46,552 nucleotides of DNA. Source: Candidatus Poribacteria bacterium. Lineage in GTDB: Bacteria > Poribacteria > WGA-4E > WGA-3G. A program made the position numbers and the translations under genes. Position 1 is the first letter of the stretch. Each line of letters starts with the position of its first letter. Below, in pieces: positions 22,609-31,296 of the stretch. The notes below the pieces were generated by a model that saw only the letters and a list, made by a program, of their open reading frames with translations, ran no database searches and had not been told where the DNA came from. The stretch is from positions 1-46,552 of the forward strand of contig JAJDTJ010000072.1 of the NCBI GenBank assembly GCA_022827225.1. The letters are read 5' to 3'.

Positions 22609-24674
22609 GGAATAGACTCTCTGCTCTCCAGTTTCAGGATAAAATATTTATCGCCTACGGTTTTGTGTTCCTCGTTATGTTTGGTGCTGTTTTTGGGAGC
22701 ACCCGTTTTTTGATCCATCTCGCTTTTAAAAGGGAAATTGACGACTATGTCGAGACGCGACAAGCTCGGATTTCAAACAATTACCAAGCCTTCCTTAACC
22801 AGGTTCAGAAGGATGTTCACGCCGCAGCTGCTGATGAGAGGTTACACCGTGCCATTGAGATGGAACAGTCCTACGAACAGTCCTACCCTTATCAGCCGAC
22901 ATCAGAGTTCGATCTATTCGAGTATGGCACTCCAGACGGAAAACTTCTATATCCCGGTCCGCAGCTGCGAAGAAACGCGCCTGTATACCGTTCTTTAGAC
23001 AACAGAGAAGCACATATAGAGTTCAGGCGTATTCCACAACGGAGCGATCTCGGTCAACAGTTTGTCGTTCAAGGAACGGCAGCCGGTGAATGGGGGTTTG
23101 TTACAGGCGGCTATAACTTACAGACATGGCTTGAGGAGAAAGAGACGATTATCCAGTCGGATGAGCATCCGGTTTTCCTGGTCAGGAAACCCCCGATCCC
23201 TGAACCGCCGGTCTTTGATGCCGAATCGAGCGAGATGACAGCAGAGGATTGGCTACCGTTGAACAATGCAGCCCGAGGCGTGCCTTTTGACGGTTGGCTT
23301 CAATCGTTCTCTGGTACACAACCCCAACAAAAGGTCGTTATACCTGGATCCGAAGAGACCGATGGGAGCCCTTTTACGGCTTCCCTGATAAATCCGTTCC
23401 ACTCAGCTTTCGCGACGCCCCGCGGGGCAGCACCGGTCGGACTGATTGTCGCCTATTCACACGCGCGCCAGATCCAGTGGCAGCGGCAGTTGACACTCAC
23501 ACTCCTTTTAAGTGGGGTCGGCGGATTGGTGTTGGTTTACCTCATTAGTTACATCGTCAGTCGGAGCATTGCGCGTCCGATCGCAGTGCTACGCGAAGGC
23601 GTCAATCATATTGCTGCTGGCGATCTTAATCATCGTGTTAACATCCGATCCGGCAACGAGATGCGCCAACTCGCGGAAGGGTTCAACCAGATGGCGCGGG
23701 ACCTCAAGCGGAGTTTAGATGCGCGCATGGCAGCAGAACGGGCAGCGACATGGCGGGACGTCGCACGGCAGGTGGCACATGAAATCAAAAATCCGCTTTT
23801 TCCGATTCGGTTGTCTGTTGAAAACTTGCAACAAGCGAAATCTAAACCTGAAGTCTTTGAGAAAATATTTAGTGAATGTACCGACACCGTCATCGAAGAA
23901 GTTGATCGTATCGGGAAACTCATAGATGAATTCCATCAATTCGCACGGATGCCGAGCGCTCAACGGAAACCGAACCATTTAAATGATATTGTCAAGTCTG
24001 TTCTGACGTTATATACCGGTGGACGGGTGCCGGATTCCGGTCAAGCCGATGGTGCCACAGCAGTCGGTTCGGAACACAAGGATTCTATCGAAGGTATCTG
24101 GCTCGAAAATATTTCTAAGGTGAAAGTCGAAACCGAGTTAGGAGAGACACCGAAACTGTTGCTGGATCCTGAGCAGATCGCACAAGCACTCGGCAACCTT
24201 CTAAAGAATGCGATTGAAGCGATGCCGGACGGCGGCACCCTTAAGGTGACAACCTATTTCACACCAAGCATACCATACGGAAATTCTGAAGACCTACAAA
24301 ATGGCGACAACAAAACCGAAGGAAATAGAGACACGGACCCCAACGGGATCGTTTCACTCGAAATCCAAGATACCGGTTGTGGTATGTCCGATGAAACGAT
24401 GGCGAATCTCTTTGTCCCTTACTACACCACCAAGTCTGATACGGACGGGACAGGGCTCGGTATACCGATTGTTAAAAGAATTGTTGAGGAACACGGTGCC
24501 GAGATCGACTTTGAGAGTACCGAAGCTGTCGGCACAACAGTCCGCATCTATTTTTCGTACAACCGAAATGAACGCGCCGAAGAATTAGCCCTCGGACCGG
24601 AAGGATTAATACCGCTCACAGGTTTGACACCGAAATTAGAGATAAAAGATCGGTCAGTAGACTCGACAGATTAA
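22605..24674 (+). CDS. NtrY-like membrane sensor histidine kinase
   Basis: 689 residues from ATG 22605, in an ATGA overlap with pgi; AAGGTG lies seven bases upstream. A first membrane helix covers about residues 13-37, a periplasmic sensor region of about 250 residues follows, and a second helix covers about 298-320 (LTLLLSGVGGLVLVYLISYI). A HAMP linker (RPIAVLREGVNHIAAGDLNH RV) leads to the phospho-acceptor in WRDVARQVAHEIKNPLFPIR, His near 392, in NtrY style. The ATPase domain has N-box NLLKNAIEAMP, G1 DTGCGMSD and G2 GTGLGIPIVKRIVEEHGA. It would phosphorylate the NtrC-type regulator encoded 31 bases downstream. The periplasmic signal is not recognised. Confidence 0.9.
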   Translation: MRNRLSALQFQDKIFIAYGFVFLVMFGAVFGSTRFLIHLAFKREIDDYVETRQARISNNYQAFLNQVQKDVHAAAADERLHRAIEMEQSYEQSYPYQPTSEFDLFEYGTPDGKLLYPGPQLRRNAPVYRSLDNREAHIEFRRIPQRSDLGQQFVVQGTAAGEWGFVTGGYNLQTWLEEKETIIQSDEHPVFLVRKPPIPEPPVFDAESSEMTAEDWLPLNNAARGVPFDGWLQSFSGTQPQQKVVIPGSEETDGSPFTASLINPFHSAFATPRGAAPVGLIVAYSHARQIQWQRQLTLTLLLSGVGGLVLVYLISYIVSRSIARPIAVLREGVNHIAAGDLNHRVNIRSGNEMRQLAEGFNQMARDLKRSLDARMAAERAATWRDVARQVAHEIKNPLFPIRLSVENLQQAKSKPEVFEKIFSECTDTVIEEVDRIGKLIDEFHQFARMPSAQRKPNHLNDIVKSVLTLYTGGRVPDSGQADGATAVGSEHKDSIEGIWLENISKVKVETELGETPKLLLDPEQIAQALGNLLKNAIEAMPDGGTLKVTTYFTPSIPYGNSEDLQNGDNKTEGNRDTDPNGIVSLEIQDTGCGMSDETMANLFVPYYTTKSDTDGTGLGIPIVKRIVEEHGAEIDFESTEAVGTTVRIYFSYNRNERAEELALGPEGLIPLTGLTPKLEIKDRSVDSTD

Positions 24675-24705
24675 AACCGAAACACACTGCGATAGGACAA
24701 ACGAA

Positions 24706-26133
24706 ATGGAAACTTTTTTGATTGTAGACGACGAAAAAAATATACTTAAGATGTTATCCCTAGGGCTCGAAATGCGGGGGTATCAAACCTTGACAGCTGC
24801 GAGCGGTGAGGAAGCTTTGCAGCAAGCGATGAAATCTGATGTTGACCTCGTTCTGTTGGATATCCGTATGGAGGATGGTATGGACGGCGTCCAGACGCTC
24901 GTCAAACTCCGTGAACGTTATCCTGAATTGAACGTCGTGATGATGTCGGCGCAGCAAGATATTGAAATCGCTGTTAAAACGATGGAACTCGGCGCGAAAC
25001 GGTACATCACGAAGCCGATCGATATTGATAAGATTTTGTCGAGTGTCCAACCGTTTTTGGAGATATCGCGCTTATCGCAAGAGAATGAGATCCTGAAGTC
25101 TCAAATTGTCCGTATTGATGAGATGGTCGGAGAAAGTACGGCTATCAAGCACCTCCGTTCACAGATTAATCGGGTCGCTGGTAGTAGGCTCGGTGTCCTT
25201 ATCTCTGGCGAGAACGGTACCGGCAAGCAGCTTGTCGCCAATGCTATCCATGAAAAAAGCGAACGTGCAGCGAAAACCTTTATTCCGCTCAATTGTGCCG
25301 CTTTGCCAGATGAACTGATCGAGAGCGAACTCTTCGGACATGAGCGCGGCGCATTCACAGGGGCGGATTCCCGTAGGCAGGGACGTTTTGAACTCGCGGA
25401 CGGTGGTACCCTTTTTCTTGATGAGATCGGCGATATGAGTTTAAAGGCACAAGCGAAGGTCCTTCGCGTGATTGAAACCGGTGAAGTCGAACGTCTCGGC
25501 GGCAATCAGATTCGCACTGTAGATGTACGGATTATCGCTGCGACGAACAAAAATCTGCCGGAAGAGATTGAGAACGGACGGTTCCGACGGGACCTCTTCT
25601 ATCGGTTGAATGTTGTCCCTATTGCTGTGCCACCGCTTCGCGAACGCACGGAGGATGTTCCATCATTAGTCAAGTACTTCGCCGAGCGCCTGCAGCTCAA
25701 TATGGCGTCTACGCCGAAGGCTATTGATCCGGGCGCTTACGCCGTGTTTCAAAGTTACCATTGGCCCGGGAACATCCGAGAGTTAAAGAACATCGTTGAA
25801 CGCCTCCTTATTATGGTGAACCGAGATGTTGTGATGGCACCCGATGTTGCAGAGGCTTTGTCTCTGGTGCCGCAAGTGCCTTCTTCGCCGAATTTTGACG
25901 GTGATACGACGGAGTATCACGGTTCGCAGGCTCTACCGAACTCGGTACTTTACAAACCCGGAACCCCGTTGAGTCAGATGATGGATACCGCCGAGGCGCA
26001 GTGTATTCTCACGGCTTTGGAAGAATTTAACTGGAATATCCGACGGACAGCGGAAGCATTAGAGGTCGAGCGGAGCAACTTGTACAAAAAAATGAACAAG
26101 TACGGTATCTCTCGACCAAATTCCGAGGACTAA
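24706..26133 (+). CDS. NtrC-family sigma-54-dependent response regulator
   Basis: 475 residues. The receiver domain has VDD at 8-10 and phospho-acceptor D52 (LVLLDIRMEDG). The AAA+ domain has Walker A SGENGTGKQ (about 167-175), the sigma-54 contact loop GAFTGA (215-220), Walker B GGTLFLDEIGDM and the arginine-finger region RRDLFYRLNVVPI. A Fis-type helix-turn-helix ends the protein (NIRRTAEALEVERSNLYKKM NKYGI). Together with the NtrY-like kinase upstream it would activate sigma-54 promoters. No convincing -24/-12 site was found in the window, so targets are unknown. The link to pgi and a mannose-phosphate isomerase hints at control of carbohydrate or exopolysaccharide genes. Confidence 0.95.
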   Translation: METFLIVDDEKNILKMLSLGLEMRGYQTLTAASGEEALQQAMKSDVDLVLLDIRMEDGMDGVQTLVKLRERYPELNVVMMSAQQDIEIAVKTMELGAKRYITKPIDIDKILSSVQPFLEISRLSQENEILKSQIVRIDEMVGESTAIKHLRSQINRVAGSRLGVLISGENGTGKQLVANAIHEKSERAAKTFIPLNCAALPDELIESELFGHERGAFTGADSRRQGRFELADGGTLFLDEIGDMSLKAQAKVLRVIETGEVERLGGNQIRTVDVRIIAATNKNLPEEIENGRFRRDLFYRLNVVPIAVPPLRERTEDVPSLVKYFAERLQLNMASTPKAIDPGAYAVFQSYHWPGNIRELKNIVERLLIMVNRDVVMAPDVAEALSLVPQVPSSPNFDGDTTEYHGSQALPNSVLYKPGTPLSQMMDTAEAQCILTALEEFNWNIRRTAEALEVERSNLYKKMNKYGISRPNSED

Positions 26134-26142
26134 ACGTATAAG

Positions 26143-26447
26143 GGTTATAAGTTATAAGTGGTAGGTTATAAGTTAAGAGCCGTTGGGAACTTATAGGTTC
26201 CCTCTTTACTTATACTAAAGTTTGGACAATTCGTATCCCCCGTTTGGGTTGCGTTGTAAAAGCGGATAGAGATTTTCACGCATGTTTCCGCTGCTACAGA
26301 ACTTACTGAAAAATAACGGTAACTATGAAGGTGCCACAGGCTAACAGCCTATGCTACAAAAGAGCGTATCCGATCAAGAACCTTGGACCTCTTAAAATTG
26401 TCCAAACTATAGCACTTATAACTTATAACCATTAACTTATAACTATT
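26143..26447. repeat. Word-repeat intergenic region: GTTATAAG / CTTATAAC
   Basis: GGTTATAAGTTATAAGTGG and similar words (26143-26200) face CTTATAACTTATAACC words (26413-26447). The MITE at 26215-26412 sits between the arms. No gene lies here. Confidence 0.75.
26215..26412. repeat. 198-bp MITE-like element with TTTGGACAATT ends, carrying one REP copy
   Basis: CTAAAGTTTGGACAATT (26215-26231) and AATTGTCCAAACTATAG (26396-26412) pair at 16 of 17 positions. A REP-family palindrome (CACAGGCTAACAGCCTATGC) lies inside at about 26336-26364. Confidence 0.65.
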
Positions 26448-26454
26448 AAAAACA

Positions 26455-26889
26455 ATGTTAAGAAAGCACATCAGTGAAAATGGTGGGATGACTCGCCTTC
26501 AATTGCTTATTCTGGTTGTCTTAACAGCTGTGATTGGTGGGCTCTCGTTTCCACCATGGCTAGAGTATCGTAAGGTCGGGACAGCGGATGTCGATGTGGA
26601 AACGATTGCCGTTGCTATCAAGAAATACCATAGGCATACCGGCAGTTATCCGACGCGTCTGGACGCACTCGTGACGGACCCCGGACTCGAAGGATGGCGT
26701 GGGAATTATCTCGAATCTATCCCTGAAACACCGTGGGGTGGCAGCTACGTCCTGTTTCAAGACAGGTATAAAGTCGGGATAGCGAAAGATCACCGGCGTG
26801 TCCCCGAAAAATATCGAGTCGGCGGCGTTGCGGAGATCAGTCGAGTCTATCATGTCGACGCGCCCCTCGGTGAGAAATATTGGTGGTAA
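26455..26889 (+). CDS. GspG-like type II secretion/type IV pilus pseudopilin
   Basis: 144 residues. The N-terminus SENGGMTRLQLLILVVLTAV has a prepilin-peptidase site (Gly11, then Met12) followed by a hydrophobic helix, and PPWLEYRK follows. The mature residue 5 is Gln16 instead of the near-universal Glu. The C-terminal part YPTRLDALVTDPGLEGWRGN YLESIPETPWGGSYV matches the GspG calcium-loop region. GspG builds the pseudopilus that pushes proteins through the outer membrane. The prepilin peptidase gene 130 bases downstream is the expected processing enzyme. No other secretion genes are present, so this is a partial cluster. No strong ribosome site precedes ATG 26455. Confidence 0.75.
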   Translation: MLRKHISENGGMTRLQLLILVVLTAVIGGLSFPPWLEYRKVGTADVDVETIAVAIKKYHRHTGSYPTRLDALVTDPGLEGWRGNYLESIPETPWGGSYVLFQDRYKVGIAKDHRRVPEKYRVGGVAEISRVYHVDAPLGEKYWW

Positions 26890-27012
26890 TTAGTTATTAG
26901 TTGTCAGTACGTTACGTTTTCAGTACTCAGTTAAAGAAGTATCTTGTGGTAGTAGCCTGAAAGTAACCGCCACAATGTGCTAACTGAAAACTGCACTGAC
27001 ACCTGAAAACCG
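26887..27012. repeat. Word-repeat intergenic region: TTTTCAGT / ACTGAAAA
   Basis: AGTTATTAGTTGTCAGTACG and TTTTCAGTACTCAG on the left face AACTGAAAACTGCACTGACA on the right. This is the same layout as 17864-18103 with a different word. Confidence 0.6.
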
Positions 27013-27021
27013 AAAAAAAAT

Positions 27022-27828
27022 ATGTGGGTCTTTATTTTTCTCCTCGGTTTAGCAATCGGTAGTTTCCTTAATGTCTGTATCTACCGTATCTCTTACCGTA
27101 TCCTTCATCCTGATTCAAACGTGTCCATCCATTCTCCGCGTCGCTCTTTTTGTCCGGCATGCAACGCAACGATAAGTATTTATGACAACATCCCGGTTTT
27201 GAGTTATCTGCTTTTACGTGGCAAATGTCGGCATTGCAGCGCGTCGATTTCCGTACTTTATCCGTTGGTTGAGCTTGCCACGGCGGGGTTGTTCCTCGTG
27301 ATGTACTATCGCTTTGGACTCACCCTCGAATTTCTGCTTGCACTTGTTTTCGTTGCGGTATTAGTACCAATTTTTGTCATCGATGCACAGCACTATATCA
27401 TTCCAAATGTCCTCATTGTCACTGGACTGATTCTCGGTTTCGGCATTGTCTGTGCAATCGCGTATCAACGCAGCGATGTCTGGTATCTGCTTATCCGTCT
27501 CATCGGTGCTGTTGCGGGTGGGTCGGCGTTGTGGTTGGTCGCTGTTATCGGGAGTGCGGTCTTACGCAAAAAAGCGATGGGGGGCGGCGACATCAAGTTG
27601 ATGGCACTCATCGGATTGTTCCTCGGTGCCTGGCCCGAACTCGCGATGGTGATAGGTTTTTCTGCCTTCAGTGGCGCGATTGTCGGGACGACACTCATCG
27701 TCTCAGGCGTGAAAAGCCGTGAGAGTCCTATCCCTTACGGTCCGTTTCTTGCCGGTGCTGCGGTGCTTGTCCTCTTGTGGGGAGATAGCCTCTGGCGTTT
27801 GTACTTGCAATCCGTGGGGTGGCATTAA
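27022..27828 (+). CDS. pilD: Prepilin peptidase / leader methyltransferase
   Basis: 268 residues, an integral membrane aspartic protease that cleaves and N-methylates type IV prepilins and pseudopilins. The N-terminal domain carries the tetracysteine zinc motif CPAC (about 46-49) and CRHC (about 71-74). The catalytic aspartates are in FVIDAQHYIIPN and in the GxGD-type motif MGGGDIKLM. About seven hydrophobic helices are visible. The start FLLGLAIGSFLNVCIYR is the standard N-terminus. The gene follows the pseudopilin gene and is probably its processing enzyme, although an intergenic word-repeat separates the two. Confidence 0.95.
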   Translation: MWVFIFLLGLAIGSFLNVCIYRISYRILHPDSNVSIHSPRRSFCPACNATISIYDNIPVLSYLLLRGKCRHCSASISVLYPLVELATAGLFLVMYYRFGLTLEFLLALVFVAVLVPIFVIDAQHYIIPNVLIVTGLILGFGIVCAIAYQRSDVWYLLIRLIGAVAGGSALWLVAVIGSAVLRKKAMGGGDIKLMALIGLFLGAWPELAMVIGFSAFSGAIVGTTLIVSGVKSRESPIPYGPFLAGAAVLVLLWGDSLWRLYLQSVGWH

Positions 27829-27904
27829 TCGTAGGCGGGATTTGTAATCCCGATCAGGCACATTCTGTGTGCTGTTAGCCATCATCTAATGCAATGGAGG
27901 AACT

Positions 27905-29212
27905 ATGAAAACCTTTTGCCTAATCATCTGCCTTTTGATGTTAGCCTTGAGCCAACAGGTTGCGTCCGCACAGCAGCAGCAAATTAAGGAAGAATCTGCT
28001 GAGGACTTTGTTAAATTAGGAATACCGCTCGAAGAAGCACTCACCAAAGCTACGTTTGTCGTTGAGTGGTTAAGTGGAGACGGAAGTACTGAAGTAAATT
28101 TTCAAGGTGAGAACGTAATCCGCACCCCTGATTACATAGAGCTCCGCTCTGATGAAGATGAACGGGGCAGGTCCAGTTATTATAGGGTCCTACCTCAGCA
28201 TACTGTTGAAGGAAATCGGTATATTTTTGTGCCGTTAGCCCAAAGTGGTGGCGGTTCTGGGGTCCTTTGGAATCTCCATATAGTAAATAAAAAAACGCTC
28301 CGAACTGTTGATACAGCCGGTCTCGGAGATCGCGCGAGGATTGAAAAGGTTGGCTTGGCTGTTCCTAATAGTGATACTGTCTCTATCACCTATATTAAGC
28401 GGGAGGTTATTAAAGGTAAAGCCGTACATGACCTGAAAAAAGCAATAACGAAACACTTTCGGATGATACAAGGAACCCTTCAGGAGGTGGAAACCCCTAT
28501 GGGGAGCAACGCCGAGGCAGTTACACCGAAAATATCCGAGGAGCCCGACGTTATTTTTCAATTGGTTGAGCGTCTACAATTCGCTGATGGCACGGCAGTA
28601 AAATCCATCGCTAAAGACGATATTGACGCACTTCGGGACCGACCTATTCGCCTTGGTCCGAACGATCATATTGACGGTGTAACGCTAACAAACGAGAAAG
28701 GCGAAGATATCCAAGTGCGAACGTGTAGAGAATATGACGATGCGCTTAAGCGTGGTTACTATGCCAACACGAATTTTGATGCACAAATGTCTATGTGGTT
28801 TATGCATCAGTGTGGATTGTTGAACGCGTTAGAGGGGGCAGCTGCTCCTCGGCAAAGTTATATCTCAAATCCTAAAGTGGGAATAACCAATTTAGAGTTG
28901 ATGCCTTTTTCCGTTTTTCCTTACGCGTCGGACGAGGAGATAAAATCAGGAGCGACATTTCAGACAAAGATCAAGAATGGGGAACTCAGAGTTGTAGAAA
29001 AAAATCAAAACACTCTGACGACTGAGGAAATCGATACGGGACAATTTTTACAGGAAGTGGTACGTGCTGACTTTAACGATGACGGTATTGAAGATATTTT
29101 TCTATTTGAGTATCATTATTCAATACGAGGCACATTCGGCTCTGGTGGAATTATTGTCTTGACCCGTAAATCGGTGGATGGGAAGTTTGAAGTTGTGCGC
29201 CCGTCCAACTGA
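27905..29212 (+). CDS. Secreted protein of unknown function with a calcium-binding-like loop
   Basis: 435 residues with a clear signal peptide (KTFCLIICLLMLALSQQVAS A, cut before QQQQ). GGAGG is four to five bases before ATG 27905. The body is mixed alpha/beta with no family I recognise. Near residue 388 the sequence ADFNDDGIEDIFLF is a DxDxDG-type loop as in FG-GAP/VCBS or dockerin-like calcium sites, and the nearby IRGTFGSGGIIVLTR reads like a beta sheet. A periplasmic or extracellular location is likely. It may be unrelated to the pseudopilin genes, since 76 bases with a broken repeat separate them. It could be a substrate of the secretion system, but nothing in the sequence proves it. Confidence 0.65.
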   Translation: MKTFCLIICLLMLALSQQVASAQQQQIKEESAEDFVKLGIPLEEALTKATFVVEWLSGDGSTEVNFQGENVIRTPDYIELRSDEDERGRSSYYRVLPQHTVEGNRYIFVPLAQSGGGSGVLWNLHIVNKKTLRTVDTAGLGDRARIEKVGLAVPNSDTVSITYIKREVIKGKAVHDLKKAITKHFRMIQGTLQEVETPMGSNAEAVTPKISEEPDVIFQLVERLQFADGTAVKSIAKDDIDALRDRPIRLGPNDHIDGVTLTNEKGEDIQVRTCREYDDALKRGYYANTNFDAQMSMWFMHQCGLLNALEGAAAPRQSYISNPKVGITNLELMPFSVFPYASDEEIKSGATFQTKIKNGELRVVEKNQNTLTTEEIDTGQFLQEVVRADFNDDGIEDIFLFEYHYSIRGTFGSGGIIVLTRKSVDGKFEVVRPSN

Positions 29213-29286
29213 GCCCAATCTTCCGGACATCCATATTGGTTTGATTGAAAACTTGTATTATAGGGAATCCTAAAAATAAATAGACA

Positions 29287-29348
29287 TCTTTGTAGCATAA
29301 CCTGTTAGGTTGTGCCAGTCTGATTGCCTGTTATAGGCATTCAGACTG
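29287..29348 (+). terminator. Double hairpin after the secreted protein gene; contains a diverged REP copy
   Basis: TTTGTAGCATAACCTGTTAG GTTGTGC is a REP-family palindrome whose stem is AACCT/AGGTT instead of AGGCT/AGCCT. It is followed by CAGTCTGA/TCAGACTG (29316-29323, 29341-29348) with an inner GCCT/AGGC. It may act as a terminator; the T-run is short. Confidence 0.45.
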
Positions 29349-29469
29349 TTTGAGTGTGCCCAATTAATTAGATTTTACTATAATCTGAACGAAAACATCT
29401 ATTTTTTTTGAACTCACATTATGTTATCATTTCCACACTAATGGACAATCTGTGTTTTGGAGAAAATCA

Positions 29470-31296
29470 ATGAGAACAGTACCATATCCACGGGATCATA
29501 TTTTCTATAATAATCGCGGTATTGATTACGGTGAAAAGGGTGAGCATGATCTTGCCATCAAAGATTTTACCAAAGCAATTGAACTTAATCCGGACTATGC
29601 CTTCGCCTATAACAATCGCGGTGCTGTCTATCGTGATAAAGGTGAGCACGACCAAGCCATTGAAGACTGCAGCAAAGCCATACAACTGCAACCCAATTAT
29701 GCCGAACCCTATAACAATCGCGGTGCTGCTTATGGCAACAAAGGCGATTATGACCTTGCGATTAAAGACTATAACATAGCGATAAAACTGCAGCCGGATT
29801 TTGTTCAGGCTTATTACAACCGTGGTCTTGCCTACCACGAGAAACGTGAATTTGATCGCGCTATTAAGGATTATAGCAAAGCGACAAAACTGAATCCGAA
29901 ACTTTTTCATCCGTATTACAATCGTGGCAATGTTTACCTCCAAAAAGGTAATTTTGATAGAGCTATTGAAGACTATAGTAAGGCAATAGAATTGAATCCA
30001 ACACTTGGTCCTGCATATTGCAATCGCGGTGAAGTTTGGTTACATTTAAAAGAATGGGATAAGGCAAAAGCCGATTTGACCACTGCCAAAGATAAAGGGG
30101 TTGATATCATCGCTGCGTTTCATAACTCTTATAGAGACGTTGCGACTTTTGAGCGGAGAAATAGTGTTAAACTGCCGAAAAACATCGTGGCAATGTTGAG
30201 GCAATATCCAGTCAACAGCTTTACCACAACACAGAGGGTCTTGACTGTTGAGGGGGAAACACAAGAATCTTATGCAGTGTTGAAACTATTGGGGAAATTC
30301 CGCAATACTGGCAAGCCACTGAGCGAATATCTCCACGGGCAACCCTCTCGTGGTATTACGACAGGGTGCAACGAAGTATTTATAGTAAAGCGTGAAACGT
30401 ATGATGCACTCATTAAAGAACACCCGTCGTCTGATGATATTTTAAAACCGTTTCTGATGGCGCGCGACATCCAACGTTGGCGGGTGAAGCCAACAGACGA
30501 GTCGCGGAGAGAACTACAAGACAAATGGCTGATCTTTACGCATCAAGGCATAGATATTGATGCATATCCGGCAATCGAGAAACACTTAGGAAAACACCGT
30601 GATGCGCTGGAAAAACGATCAGGGAAACAGGAGTGGTACGAACTGCAAACGGCTCCAACGGATACGACGCGGTTTACGCAACCGAAGTGTATCTATGCAG
30701 ATATGGCAAGTGAAACTGCGTTTGCTTTTGATGATGAAGGCTACTATGTAGGCAGCCCCGCATCTCTGTTGCCTACAAGTGAACTGTGGCTTCTCGGTGT
30801 GTTGAACACCAGAGCGGTTTCCTGGTTTTATGCGCGGACAGCTCCACAGGTTCGAGGTCCGTTTTTAAAATTCGTGCCTCGGTATGTCTCACAAATCCCA
30901 ATCCCTGATATGGAACCGGAGCAGAAGGCACTCATCCACAAAATCGTTGAATATATCCTTTATCTCAAGAAACAGTCCACGGTAAAAAGTAGAGATTTAA
31001 AATACGCCCGTGCCCGCGTGATGGTTGGATATTTTAATCAAATTATTGATGGTCTGGTTTATGAATTATATTTGCCGGACGAGCTTCATAAAAGCCGCAA
31101 ACACCTTTTTCAACCGTTGTTCGATGAACAGTTGCCACCCCTTGAGGAGATTCAAGGTGATAAAATGTCCGCGTGCCGAGACATTTTTGAGCGGTTATAT
31201 GAAAAAACGCATCCGGTTGCGGTCAATCTATTCTTTTTGGATAGTGTCAAACCTATCCGTATCATTGAGAGTAAGGCGTCAATAACCCCCTGCTAA
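29470..31296 (+). CDS. TPR array fused to a type IIG-like (TaqI/Eco57I-type) DNA-specificity domain
   Basis: 608 residues from ATG 29470, with GGAGA seven bases upstream. Six TPR units cover about residues 12-215 (YNNRGxxYxxKGexDxAIxD xxKAIxLNP). From about residue 260 the sequence matches the C-terminal target-recognition region of Eco57I/TaqI-like restriction-methylases. It has GKPLSEYLHGQPSRGITTGC NEVFIV, ILKPFLMARDIQRWRV, WLIFTHQGIDIDAYPAI, AFDDEGYYVGSPASLL, LWLLGVLNTRAVSWFYA and PRYVSQIPIPD. Neither the methylase NPPY domain nor a PD-(D/E)XK nuclease is present. A free specificity domain on a protein-binding scaffold is unusual. The last nine codons (ESKASITPC) are read into the left end of the IS200/IS605-like element at 31281, so the original C-terminus was cut or replaced by that insertion. 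Confidence 0.85.
   Translation: MRTVPYPRDHIFYNNRGIDYGEKGEHDLAIKDFTKAIELNPDYAFAYNNRGAVYRDKGEHDQAIEDCSKAIQLQPNYAEPYNNRGAAYGNKGDYDLAIKDYNIAIKLQPDFVQAYYNRGLAYHEKREFDRAIKDYSKATKLNPKLFHPYYNRGNVYLQKGNFDRAIEDYSKAIELNPTLGPAYCNRGEVWLHLKEWDKAKADLTTAKDKGVDIIAAFHNSYRDVATFERRNSVKLPKNIVAMLRQYPVNSFTTTQRVLTVEGETQESYAVLKLLGKFRNTGKPLSEYLHGQPSRGITTGCNEVFIVKRETYDALIKEHPSSDDILKPFLMARDIQRWRVKPTDESRRELQDKWLIFTHQGIDIDAYPAIEKHLGKHRDALEKRSGKQEWYELQTAPTDTTRFTQPKCIYADMASETAFAFDDEGYYVGSPASLLPTSELWLLGVLNTRAVSWFYARTAPQVRGPFLKFVPRYVSQIPIPDMEPEQKALIHKIVEYILYLKKQSTVKSRDLKYARARVMVGYFNQIIDGLVYELYLPDELHKSRKHLFQPLFDEQLPPLEEIQGDKMSACRDIFERLYEKTHPVAVNLFFLDSVKPIRIIESKASITPC

Noticed and set aside
24000..26460. Sigma-54 promoter for the two-component operon
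   Set aside because: No GG-N10-GC pair at a sensible distance from a start codon was convincing.
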